DNA of 64,000 nt, taken from positions 20,317,829-20,381,828 of the forward strand of contig OX387187.1 of NCBI GenBank assembly GCA_947561395.2. The letters are read 5' to 3'. A program made the position numbers and the translations under genes. The notes below the pieces were generated by a model. That model did not search any database and was not told where the DNA came from. It saw only the letters and a list, made by a program, of their open reading frames with translations. The stretch comes from Buxus sempervirens. Its lineage: Eukaryota > Streptophyta > Magnoliopsida > Buxales > Buxaceae. Positions 11,469 through 21,161 of the stretch are shown piece after piece; the first letter of the stretch is position 1, and each line of letters starts with the position of its first letter.

Positions 11469-12815
11469 TTTTTTTTTTTTGGTAAAAACCCACTAAGGCA
11501 GGAATAACCTTAGTGGCACTCCAACGGTGGGAGGAGGGCTGAGGCAAACCCTGACCTGTATATTAATAACAAAAGCCCAAGATACAACCAAAAATAGGGG
11601 GGACATAACACCTTACCCCTACAACAACCAAAAAATAGGGGGGACATAAAACCTTACCCCTACAAAGACAAAAAAATACACCACCAATAAAAAACACCAA
11701 AAAACAAACAAAGCAACAAAAAAGGAAAACTAGACTATTTCCGAAATTGAAAAAGTCTAGTTTTGTCATCAAATAGAGCATTCTTGACAGCATGAGGAAG
11801 GGTAGAAACAGAGGTAAAAGTAGAACAAGATTGTCTGGAACAACCCTCATTAGCCAATGCATCCGCGACGAAATTTCCTTCTCTATAGACATGAGTGAAA
11901 ATTCTGTTGAACTTTTTTATTCTTCCAAGAATTTCCTTCCAGCAGAGTTGATATTGCCAGGGAATACCCTTATTACTGTAGAAACTGTCGACTAACAACT
12001 TGGAATCACTTTCAATGCAAATGTCTTGAATACCCAAAGTGTCCACCAATTTGAGACCATCCCTTAAAGATAAAATTTCAGCCAATGTATTTGTTGCAAG
12101 GCCGTAAAAAGCAGAGTATGCAACAAAAAAAATCACCATTTGAAAATCTGATAACAACCCCTCCTCCACTAATACTCGGATTACCTTTGGAGGCACCATC
12201 AGTATTAAGAACATATGGATGCACACGAATTTTTTGCCATCTAACCAATTTGTAAACTCTTTCCTTAACAAAAGGCATATAAATTCTTAATTTTTCAAGC
12301 CAGAGAGCATTCTCCAAGGAACAAGGAATCAAAGGATTAGTGAAAAAAGAAACCTCCTGGAGCCATCTCATAATATTAAACACAATACTAGCAAGGACCC
12401 GTTTGTTCTCAAATCTGGATTTACATCTAGCAGTCCATAGTTCCCAAATAATAAGATGAGGAATCACCTGAATAAGAATGTTGAATTGATCTTTACGACT
12501 GACTTGATTAAACCAGAAGCTAACTCGAGATGAAAGAGTATGAAGAGGGTGATGTTGAATACGGAACCAGGTCCCAACCACTTTCCAAACCTCCTGAGCA
12601 ATCTCACCATAAGCAAAAAGATGGTTAAAAGACTCTTGAGAAGAGGATCTACAGCAATGACATTTGGAGCAAAGTTGAATTCCAAGTCTCATAATCAAAT
12701 CATCCGTAGGGACAGCACCCCTCAACGCTTTCCAGAGGAAAACACATATTTTTGAAGGAATAAAGTTTCTCCAACAGTTAGAATAGAGATCAGAAATATG
12801 ATCACAGTTATGTGA
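11469..12815 (-). mobile_element. 5'-truncated LINE (L1-type, zf-RVT plus RNase H)
   Basis: A poly-T run at 11469-11480 is the poly-A tail of a minus-strand LINE. The coding remnant begins with the zinc-binding zf-RVT region, seen as FLWKALRGAVPTDDLIMRLG followed by a CxxC...H pattern. It is followed by an RNase H domain with the acidic residues in NTDGASKGNP, AEILSLRDG and ESDSKLLVDS, and a closing HVYREGNFVADALAN. The endonuclease and polymerase parts are missing, as is usual for 5' truncation. The RNase H domain is split between two frames near 12110, so this copy is dead. The target duplication cannot be resolved because both flanks are the same minisatellite. Confidence 0.85.
11735..12815 (-). 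pseudogene. LINE ORF2 C-terminal remnant
   Basis: This is the coding part of the truncated LINE, covering the end of the reverse-transcriptase linker, the zf-RVT zinc region and RNase H. About 190 residues are read from the right end in one frame (to about 12110), then about 125 residues in a second frame down to 11735. A single frameshift separates the D-containing first strand of RNase H from the rest of the domain. No start codon belongs to it, because the 5' part of the LINE was never copied. Confidence 0.8.
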
Positions 12816-13975
12816 GGGGTACATTAGTTATTTGAGGAGGTACCTTGATGTTTCAAGAGATTTACCTTAGTCATTCTAAGTAGTAAACTTTGAATAAGCT
12901 TAGGAGGGTGTACCTCAGTTATATTGAGGAGGGGTACCTTGATTATTGAGGGCTGTACTTTAGTTATACAGGGGGTACCTTTAGGAAATACAAGGGGTGT
13001 ACCCTAGGTATGTTGGAGGTACTTTAGTTATATAAAGGGGGTACCTCTAGCTGTATAAGGGAATGTACCTTAGCTAAACAAGGGGTACTTCAAGTAAGAT
13101 AGTAGGGTACCTTAGTTAAAATAAAGAGGTACCTTAGGCAATACAAATGAGGTATCTTAGGTATAATTAGGGGTACTTTAGGTATACATGTGAGGTACCT
13201 TAGGCAATGCAAGGGGATACCTTAGGTAAACACAGGGATACCTATAGGCAAACACAATGGGATACCTTAGGCAAACACATGGGGATACCTTAGGCAAACA
13301 CAAGGGTACCTTAGGCAATTAAAGTAGGGTACCTTAGGTGAAATAGTGGAATACCTTGGGTAATACTTAGGTGTACTTGGGGCATACATTGGGGGTACCT
13401 TAGGCATACTTGGGTGATACCTTGGGCATACACTGGGGGTACCTTAAGTATAAAAGTGAGGTACCTTGAGTACACTTAAGAGGTTATTTGGGTATTCTTG
13501 GGAGACACTTAAAGTGCACTTGAGAGGTACCTTGGGTATTCTTAAGAGTTACTGTAGGTACTCTTAGGGGATAATTTGGGTACACTTGGGAGGTACCTTG
13601 GGTAATGTATAGGTGTACTTCTAGTGTTATTCGGGAGGGTTCCTGGGGTATATTTTGGGGTACCATGGGTATACTTGGGAATTACTCTAGGTACACTTGG
13701 GAATTACTCTAGGTACACATAAGTCTAAATTTTCAGAATTTGATTTCCAATTCATTAAAGCTAATTGGAGAGTATCTTAAACAATTGGAATTGAGAAATA
13801 GCATTAATTAAACTTACCTTAATAACTTTCATATCGTTCAATTGATTCCTCTAAATCCTCAAGAATAATCCACATCTACCTCATCTTCATAACACAATTA
13901 CTTAATTAGTCTACTAATCACACTTTAGATAATTAATCTTAATAATTAAGATATAATCCGGGTCGGGGTTTTACA

Positions 13976-14555
13976 ACACAGCCGGCCCTTCTTCACCTGC
14001 TTTACCTGTGCCCATGCATCTTCGGGATGAGGTATTTTCTGTGGCACGGGTGGAGTTCGTGACTTCTCCCAGTTCGGTAGAGGCACCTGTAGCAGAGCCT
14101 GAGATCGAGGCTGATATTGCACCTGCTGCTGAGGATGTGCCAGAGTCTGTCCCAGTAGCTGAGACTGCTCTTGTGGCATCTGTGGATGTGGATATGGAGT
14201 CGGCCATGGATGCCGCTGTGGTAGAGCCTGCTATGGAGGCCGTGGCGATGGAGGAGGCTACAGTTGATCCTGTGCCTGAGGTGGATGCTGATATACCTGG
14301 GACATCTACTCCTGCTGGTCCTGCCATGGAGGCTATAGAGGATACGCCTGCTGCCGCTGATCTTGAGTCTGCTAGGGACGTAGATCTCCTGGGGTCTGCC
14401 CCTGCTTCTTCAGCTGACTTGCATGACATCCAATCCATTTTGGGATGCAGGAGGGAGCGTATTTCTGCTCGTGATAAAGTGCCGATAGTCTTCGGGCGTC
14501 GACGATCTCGAGGCAGAGGATGTGGCAGAGGAGATGGATCTGCGGAGGCACAGTA
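13976..14555 (+). CDS. Antisense PMD gene of element A, 3' part
   Basis: The gene resumes directly after the solo LTR. The readable segment ending in a stop at about 14555 is dominated by Ala, Glu, Val, Asp and Pro (an acidic, low-complexity tail of roughly 140 residues). It ends in a basic stretch with GRRRSRGRGCGRG. Such a tail could be an activation or scaffold region with a nuclear signal, but it matches no domain I know. It is kept separate here from the 5' part. Confidence 0.55.
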
Positions 14556-14756
14556 GATTAGGATTTTGGATGTATATGTATTTTGACAAACAGATGTACA
14601 CATTCATATATATAAAAGAAGTTTGATTTTTATTCATTTCTGCTCTTTTCTTCTTTGTTTTCAGCTTTTATGGCATGATGAATGTTAAAGTAGGGACAGG
14701 TGAAGCTTAGGGAAACAAGGAAATTAAAAATTCCCATTTTTTTGCATTTTTTCGAA

Positions 14757-14920
14757 GGAACCGTACTTATACTACGAGCAAGCCGTGCCCGTAAAGTTAC
14801 TACGGGCGCACTCTGCCCGTGAAGTTTTCACGGTCAAGGGTGTCCGTATTTCTTATACGGGCGCGCTATGCCCATATTATAATTACGGATTTTACTGCCT
14901 TACGATTTTTTCTATATAAA
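14757..14920 (+). promoter_or_regulatory. Palindrome patch plus TATA box: presumed promoter of the antisense DUF7745 gene
   Basis: Tandem inverted half-sites are present, for example CCGTATTTCTTATACGGGCG and CCCGTGAAGTTTTCACGG, each palindrome 15-20 bases, repeating about every 27-30 bases. They end in TTACGGATTTTA. A TATA box, TATATAAA, sits at 14913-14920, 92 bases before the ATG at 15012. The patch belongs to the same motif family as the LTR U3 patch of element A. Confidence 0.65.
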
Positions 14921-15011
14921 CTCATGGGGAACGTCATTATGACACTTTTACTAGTTGGAAAACTCCCTGAGCACGTCTTTTCTCGCTTTCCTTGGCTTCT
15001 TTGGCGCTTCC

Positions 15012-16695
15012 ATGGCTTCCCCTGCACCGTTCTCTTCTGTCGTTGAATCTCCTCCTGTAAGACAACATGTTAGATCCAAACCTCCTAATCTCACCAGGTA
15101 TGACGTGGTAGATTCTTTCTATGACAGATGGGTTAACTCCATGACCCTTGATGAGGAGATTCGTTGGGATTCCATCCACTTAGGGCATATCCTACACATC
15201 CCTAAAATTCCCTTCAAGTGGGAAATCATTGAAGCTTTGATTAGACACTGGGTTCCTGAACTGAATCTCTTCCGTTTTGATGACAAAGAGATGACTCCTA
15301 CCATAGAAGAAATTGAAACCATCCTTGGCTTAAAATTTTCTGAAAAAGTTGTGAACCCGCCCCTAAAGCCTAGCTACAAAAAGGAGGCCTCTACATTCTT
15401 GGGTATAGGGAAGAAAGACTTAGGGAGTTCTGATACCCTATTGACCTTGTCCAAGACCTTTTTGACTGAAAAACTTCTAAGGAGTGGGGACAAGGATTCT
15501 AGGTTTAATGCTTTGACTTTGGTAGTGGTCAACCAGCTGCTTTTTCCATGGGGTAATGACCAGGTTGACTTGGCTCTCATCTCAGTTATCTGCCAGGTTA
15601 GAGAACGTGAGAGGTTGGCCCCTATGATCTTAGCAGAGATATACCAGGCCCTTACTGACTGTTATTTCAGAAAGAAGAAACGCTTCCTTGCCTGTGCCCC
15701 TATCCTACAGGTAAGAAAATAAATAAATAAATTTTTTTTTTTCTCTTTTTTTTCTTTTTTTTTCTTTTTGAAATAAGTTGAAATTCTCCCCTTTTTTGCA
15801 GCTTTGGTTGCTTGACCACCTGAGTCAAGTTGAAGAGATAACTCGCCGCTTCTTTCCAAGGTTGAAGGTTCCTGTTTTGATGAGCCACAGGGGTTGTCCT
15901 AATATCCAAGGCGGCAAGCAGGGATGGTTCACTTTCTTGGGTACTCTCCAGGATGATCAAGTGAGATGGCCTGGCACTTATCAACCCAATCCAGAGACAG
16001 TGATCAGCTTCAGAGATAGGAACTTTCTGGTCCTGGCAGGCTTGAAATCTGCTGTTCTCTATCTCCCTTTAAGGGTTCTTCGGCAGTTTGGAGCGACCCA
16101 GGGAATTATGATCCCAACTGGCTATGAGAGCCTTGTAGGGCCACTTACATCAGCCACCATGGGGCTAAATGCTCAATTAATGAATGAGTGGTCCTATGTT
16201 CGCTTTCTGCGGGGTCCAGTCTTTTCTGAGTCCCATGTGAAGGACTATCACTTCTGGATTAAAGAGCAGGTGCAGAGTCATGCCCCAGTACCAGAGGATC
16301 CTCCTGCAGTTCTTCCTCCTACCTATGAGGACATTCTGGAGTCTGAAAGGGCAACCCATAAGCGGCTTCAACAAATATGGGTACGAGAAGCACAAGAGCT
16401 TAGGATAAAAGTCATTGATCTGGAGAGGAAACTTGAAGAGCAAAAGTCTGGCCGTATTGCCATGGAGAAGAAACTTAAAGAACAAAGGCAAGCTCGTCGC
16501 TTTGAAGTCCGAGTGATGCGGAAGAAATATCAGGATTCCTTGGCCGACCTTAGGGCGTTGAAGATCAAGCATTCTTTTTCAGATGAGGTCATCTCCTTTT
16601 TGAGTGATCCTGATGCAGAGGGAGCTTCTGGAATCATTGCAACTCAGGCAGCTAGGATTAGGGAACTTGAGGAGCAGTTAGGGAGTAGGGATTAG
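15012..16695 (+). CDS. Antisense DUF7745-type gene of element A, two exons, apparently intact
   Basis: Exons 15012-15710 and 15802-16695 flank a 91-base T-rich GT-AG intron and keep phase, giving 530 residues. The protein begins MASPAPFSS and has the plant-transposon DUF7745/PMD-like layout. This includes WVPELNLFRFDDKEMTPTIE with an LG turn, LRSGD...LTLVVVNQLLFPW, LWLLDHLSQVEE, and a closing LPLRVLRQFG and WSYVRFLRGP. Residues of roughly 410-520 form a long coiled coil rich in Glu, Arg, Lys and Gln. Its function is unknown; such genes occur as extra ORFs in Tat/Ogre elements. The start at 15012 is preferred because no ATG lies upstream in frame and it is the first ATG after the TATA box apart from two short out-of-frame ones. 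It looks whole, unlike its PMD neighbour. Confidence 0.8.
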
Positions 16696-17597
16696 ATTCT
16701 TTTTATCTTTTTTTTTCATACTTTTTTACAAAAGCAAACTCCATTAGTGGAAAGATAATAGATTTAATTCAAAAATAGGTTTTATATTATTGGCCTCAGA
16801 ATTCTCAGATGCTTGTAAAAATAGAAGTTTTATGAAAAAGTATTTGATTTCTCATCATTGGCAAAAGTATAGTTTTTTTTTTGAAAGCTGATCCAAAACA
16901 CTTAATCACATATAATTAAAGGAATTAAAAACAGGTTGAATAATGAAAAGGGTAGTCCAAGCAATAGGGAGAGACCAAATCTGTCTACCCCGTGACCTTT
17001 AGAATCATCCCCTAATGGCTTTACCTTCATGATTGACCCTGCTAATCTGCTCATTTTCCAGTGCTCATGCTGATTACATTTGGACCACATGATCAACTCA
17101 ACCTTTGATTTTTTTTCTTTTTTTTTTCTTTTTTTTCTTTTTGCCCTTATTGCCCCTAGTGCCAATTACGATTTTCACTAGGGTCGGCTTCTGCATTCCG
17201 TCATCACCAATCTTACTCTGAAGGTTGAATGAATATACTAAAATCACCGAGGGCTTAATAATAGGACGAAACAAAGGCTAAGCTCAGTTTATGAAAGAAA
17301 ATGTATTAAAGGCTCAAAATTTTCTAAGTGTGAAAAATGGGTCAACCGGACTTACAGTCATGGTGAATTCAATCCCATTCCCGTTCTTTTGTATTTGGCT
17401 TTCATTTGCCCCTATTTTTTTCTTTTTTCTTTCTGCCCTTATTGGCTTCGCCCCTATGGGCCTTGCCCCAGTATAAGACTGTAAGTCCAGTTTAGGTTTA
17501 ACAAAAAAGACGAACAGGCTCAAATTGGCTTGACTAGGGATGCAAATTTTGGGATATAAGGAAAAATGGCCTCAGATCATTTCCTAGTAATATTCAT
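16696..17597. other. Gene-free gap between DUF7745 gene and integrase end of element A
   Basis: This is AT-rich DNA with several T-runs (about 17107-17145, 17417-17440) that probably contains the 3' ends of the two convergent transcription units. One perfect 12-base inverted repeat is present (GGACTTACAGTC at 17348-17359 and its complement at 17478-17489). No open frame looks real. Confidence 0.5.
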
Positions 17598-19004
17598 TCA
17601 TGGAAAATATCTCTTTACTGCATCAGAGTTAATTGGCTCAGGAAAATCCTTCCCATCCATTTCTATTAAGATGAGAGCACCCCCTGATAGGACCTTCTTG
17701 ACAACGTAAGGTCCTTCCCAATTTGGTTTGAATTTTCCATGAGGATCTTCCAAAAAGGGTAAAATTTTCTTCAATACTAAATTTCCTTCTTGGAAAGTTC
17801 TGGGCTTCACCTTCTTATTGTAAGCCCTGGCCATTCTCTTCTGATACAATTGGCCATGACAAAGCGCCTTTAATCGTTTTTCCTCTATTAGATTGAGTTG
17901 ATCATGTCTTGATTGTATCCATTCAGCTTTTTCTAATTCAGCTTCCATTAGCACTCTTAGTGAAGGTATTTCCACTTCCACTTGTAAAACTCCTTCCATT
18001 CCATATACTAAAGAGTACTAGGTTGCCCCTGTAGAAGTCCGGATTGAGGTTCTGTAAGCATGTAGAGCAAGTGGCAGCATTTCATGCCAATCTTTGAAAC
18101 TCACTACCATCTTCTGAATGATCTTCTTTATATTCTTATTTGCTGCTTCCACTGCCCCATTCATCTTTGGTCTATACGGAGCTGACTTATGGTGGGTGAT
18201 GTGAAATTGTTCACACATCTTTCTCATGTCCTTGTTCTTAAGGTTTGAAGCATTGTCTGATACTATGGCACTTGGCAAACCGTAGCGACAAATGATATTG
18301 TGCTTCAAGAATTTCAAAATGTGGCTGCTTGTGATGTTTGCATATGAAGCTGCCTCTACCCACTTGGTGAAGTAATCGATTGCTACAAGTATAAACTTGT
18401 GTCCATTTGATGCCTTTGGAGAGATCATCCCAATGACGTTTATACCCCAGATGGAGAAGGGCCACGGAGATGTCATGTTGTGTAATTCACTTGGGGGTGC
18501 ATTCTTGTTATCCGCATACACTTGGCATAAATGACACCTTTTGACATGTATATAGCAATCATGCTCCATTGTTGACCAATAATATCCCAATCGCAGAATC
18601 TTCTTGGCAAGCATATGCCCATTCATATGGGGTCCACACACTCCTCCATGTACCGTTTCAACTAACCTTTCTGACTCGGTCTTTGCAACACATCTAAGTA
18701 GTATATCATTGTGTGATCTTTTGTACAACTGACCACCACTTAGTAAGAACTGTCCTGCCAACCTCTGTATTGTTCTTTTCTCTGTAGAAGTGACATTTTC
18801 TGGCAAACTCCGATTATTTAAGAAGTTCTTAATATCTTGAAACCATGGTACTTCTTCTTCTGGGGTTTCTTCTAGAACAAGACAATAAGCTGGTTCATCT
18901 CTGACTTCAATTTCCAGTGGTCTAATATCAACACCTTCTGGTATACTGACCATTGAAGCCAATGTTGCTAGAGCATCTGCAAACTGATTTTTGGCCCTTG
19001 GCAT
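17598..19004 (-). CDS. Integrase region of element A
   Basis: Zinc-binding HHCC module: residues HxxxC are seen around GGVCGPHMNGHMLAKK and CHLCQ. The catalytic core has the expected acidic sites in IDYFTKWVEA and VSDNASNL and the glutamate in GAVEAANKN. The C-terminal part (17598-17999) has the GNLVLKK...KFKPNWEGPYVV block common to Ty3/Gypsy integrases. The family inserts element cDNA into host DNA. It lies directly downstream of RNase H, as expected for Ty3/Gypsy pol order. It is part of a fossil polyprotein with a few breaks overall. Confidence 0.88.
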
Positions 19005-19019
19005 ATAATTGAAGGAAAT

Positions 19020-21161
19020 TCAAGTAAATTTGGTGCTTATTTCTTCCAAATACTGGTGATAGGGGATCAATTTGTGATCCTTGGTTTTCCATTCACCAGT
19101 TGTTTGGAAGATGATAAGACTCGAATCCCCATATACGTCAAGTTCCTCTACTTCATGGTCTAAGGCAGTTTGCAACCCAATTATGCATGCTTCATACTCT
19201 GCTATATTGTTCGTGCATTGGAACCTTAACTTCACTGCGATCGGGATATATGCCCCATCTGGCTTGATCAACACAGCCTCTATTCCATTTCCATTCATAT
19301 TGGCGGCCCCATCAAAAAACATTTGCCAAGAGCTTTCACCTTCTTCTTCTTCAGTAAATAGGATTGCCTCATTAGGGAAATTAGTCTTCAAAGGTTGGTA
19401 TTCTGGTAAAGGGTGTGCGGCTAAGTGATCAGCTATGGCTTGACCTTTAATGGCTTTCTGCGTGATATAGGTGAGGTCAAATTCAGAGAGTAACAACGGC
19501 CACTTTGCTGTTCTTCCAGTTAAAGTTGGTTTCTCAAATAGATACTTTAAAGGGTCCGTTCGGGATATCAATAAGGTGGAATGACTAAGGAAATAATGCC
19601 TCAGCCTCTGAGTTGCCCACACTAAGGCACAACAAGTCTTTTCTAAAGGAGAGTACTTTGCTTCATAGTCTGTAAATTTCTTACTCAGGTAGTAAATCGC
19701 CCTTTCCTTTCTGCGTGTATCGTCATGCTGTTCCAAGACACACCCCATTGACATCTCCAAAACTGACAAGTATAAAATCAATGGTCTTCCTGGAGTTGGT
19801 GGAACTAGCACAAGTGGGTTCAACAAATATTCCTTTATTGTGTCAAAGGCTTCTTGGCAATCGTCATTCCAGACTGTCGGGTTATTCTTTCTTAGAAGCT
19901 TGAAAATTGGTTCATAGATAACGGTGAGCTGTGCTATGAACCGGCTTATGTACTGAATCCTTCCAAGAAAACCACGAACTTCCTTCTCCGTTCTAGGTGA
20001 TGGCATTTCAATGATTGCTCTGGCTTTAGCTGGGTCAATCTCAATTCCCTTCCTGCTTACTTTAAAGCCCAATAATTTTCCTGATGTAGCCCCAAAGACG
20101 CATTTCGCAGGGTTAAGCCTTAGACTATATTTCCTGAGCCGGTCAAACACCTTCTTCAAGTTGACCAAGTGGTCCTCTTCTTCACATGATTTGGCTATCA
20201 TATCATCCACATAAACCTCCATCTCCTTATGGATCATATCATGGAATAAGGCTGTCATGGCCCTTTGGTAGGTTGCCCCAGCGTTCTTAAGTCCAAATAG
20301 CATGACAGTGTAATGGAATGTACCCCACGGTGTGATGAAGGCCGTTTTTTCCTGGTCCTCCTTAGCCATCTTAATTTGATTGTACCCAGAAAACCCATCC
20401 ATGAATGAGAACAGACTTGCCTTATTCAAGTCTCTGTAGTCTACACACATCCTGACCTTTCCATCCTTCTTTGGTACTGGCACTATATTTGCAAGCCATT
20501 CAGGGTAAGTGGAGACCGCTAAGAACCCAGCTTGAAATTGCTTAACCACTTCATCTTTGACCTTCAATGTCCATTCAGGTTTTAACCTTCTCAGTTTCTG
20601 CTTAACTGGCTTGGCATCTGGTAGAATGGGTAGCCTGTGCACAACCATGTCCGTGTCTAAACCTGGCATATCCCGATACGACCATGCAAATACATCTTCA
20701 TAGTCAGCCAAGAACCGTATCATTTCATCTCGCTGTACCTCAGATAGGCATACCCCAATCTTTACTATTTTTGGGTCATCTTCGGTCCCTAGGTTTATTG
20801 ATATGGGCTCTTCAATATTGGGTTGGACCCCCTTTTCATGACGCTCCAATTGATATGTGATTTCTTTTGGGGGGTCGTCTTCTTCGTCCTCGGTCTCTTC
20901 CTCAACCCCCATTAGGTCAAAGTCGAGCTCGAGGTCAAAGTCATACTCAACCTGATCCAATTCCGTTTGCTTATATGGTTCATAAGTGGTTTGGACCTTT
21001 TTGAAAATTTTATCTTTTCTATAAAACATTGAAAAATATTTTTGTGTTTTTTGAGAGCCTTCTACAAAATCTTTCGCTGAAGACGAAGGCTCATTAAAAC
21101 CTTCAGGGAAAGGGCATTCCACTAATGGAGTTTTTTTTTGGAAGCCATGTCTGTTTGCCAA
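19020..21161 (-). CDS. Reverse transcriptase and RNase H region of element A
   Basis: An acidic spacer (around YDFDLELDFDL) is followed by RT blocks: VPKKDGKVRMCVDYRDLNKA, FMDGFSGYNQIKM, FHYTVMLFGLKNAGATYQ and the catalytic YVDDM. Then comes a Ty3-type RNase H (LSVLEMSMGCVLEQHD, YSPLEKTCCALVWA). A second RNase H-like module with FFDGAANMNGNG and YEACIIGL follows, which is the dual RNase H arrangement typical of the Tat clade. This supports the Ogre/Tat assignment. Confidence 0.9.
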   Translation of the reverse strand: MANRHGFQKKTPLVECPFPEGFNEPSSSAKDFVEGSQKTQKYFSMFYRKDKIFKKVQTTYEPYKQTELDQVEYDFDLELDFDLMGVEEETEDEEDDPPKEITYQLERHEKGVQPNIEEPISINLGTEDDPKIVKIGVCLSEVQRDEMIRFLADYEDVFAWSYRDMPGLDTDMVVHRLPILPDAKPVKQKLRRLKPEWTLKVKDEVVKQFQAGFLAVSTYPEWLANIVPVPKKDGKVRMCVDYRDLNKASLFSFMDGFSGYNQIKMAKEDQEKTAFITPWGTFHYTVMLFGLKNAGATYQRAMTALFHDMIHKEMEVYVDDMIAKSCEEEDHLVNLKKVFDRLRKYSLRLNPAKCVFGATSGKLLGFKVSRKGIEIDPAKARAIIEMPSPRTEKEVRGFLGRIQYISRFIAQLTVIYEPIFKLLRKNNPTVWNDDCQEAFDTIKEYLLNPLVLVPPTPGRPLILYLSVLEMSMGCVLEQHDDTRRKERAIYYLSKKFTDYEAKYSPLEKTCCALVWATQRLRHYFLSHSTLLISRTDPLKYLFEKPTLTGRTAKWPLLLSEFDLTYITQKAIKGQAIADHLAAHPLPEYQPLKTNFPNEAILFTEEEEGESSWQMFFDGAANMNGNGIEAVLIKPDGAYIPIAVKLRFQCTNNIAEYEACIIGLQTALDHEVEELDVYGDSSLIIFQTTGEWKTKDHKLIPYHQYLEEISTKFT

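Larger units (their letters stand above)
11295..13720. repeat. Degenerate minisatellite based on GGGTACCTTAGG, split by a LINE
   Basis: Units of roughly 16-24 bases share GGTACCTTAG or GGTACCTCAG, followed by a variable GTATAC or GCAAACAC tail. They run through 11295-11468 and again from about 12815 to 13720. The LINE lies between the two blocks. Dozens of units are present and none is identical over long stretches, so the array is old or evolves by slippage. Confidence 0.8.
8732..13975 (-). mobile_element. Solo LTR-like insertion (TG...CA ends) inside the antisense PMD gene
   Basis: Its termini are TGTAACACCCC and GGTTTTACA, flanked by a perfect 5-bp duplication ACACA (8727-8731 and 13976-13980). 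No gag or pol is seen, so a solo LTR is the simplest reading. It is 5.2 kb, or about 3.9 kb without the LINE inside. A TATA-like TATAAAAGG on the minus strand near 11225 suggests minus orientation. It contains a 39-bp tandem repeat (about 9861-10016), a CG-rich patch (about 10430-10700) and a degenerate GGTACCTTAG minisatellite. Its layout resembles the other two solo LTRs, but the sequence is clearly diverged. A chromovirus origin is possible but unproven. Confidence 0.8.

Noticed and set aside
17348-17489. Perfect 12-base inverted repeat as a transposon end or terminator
   Set aside because: Arms are short with a 118-base loop and no target duplication; one such pair in 64 kb is not unexpected.
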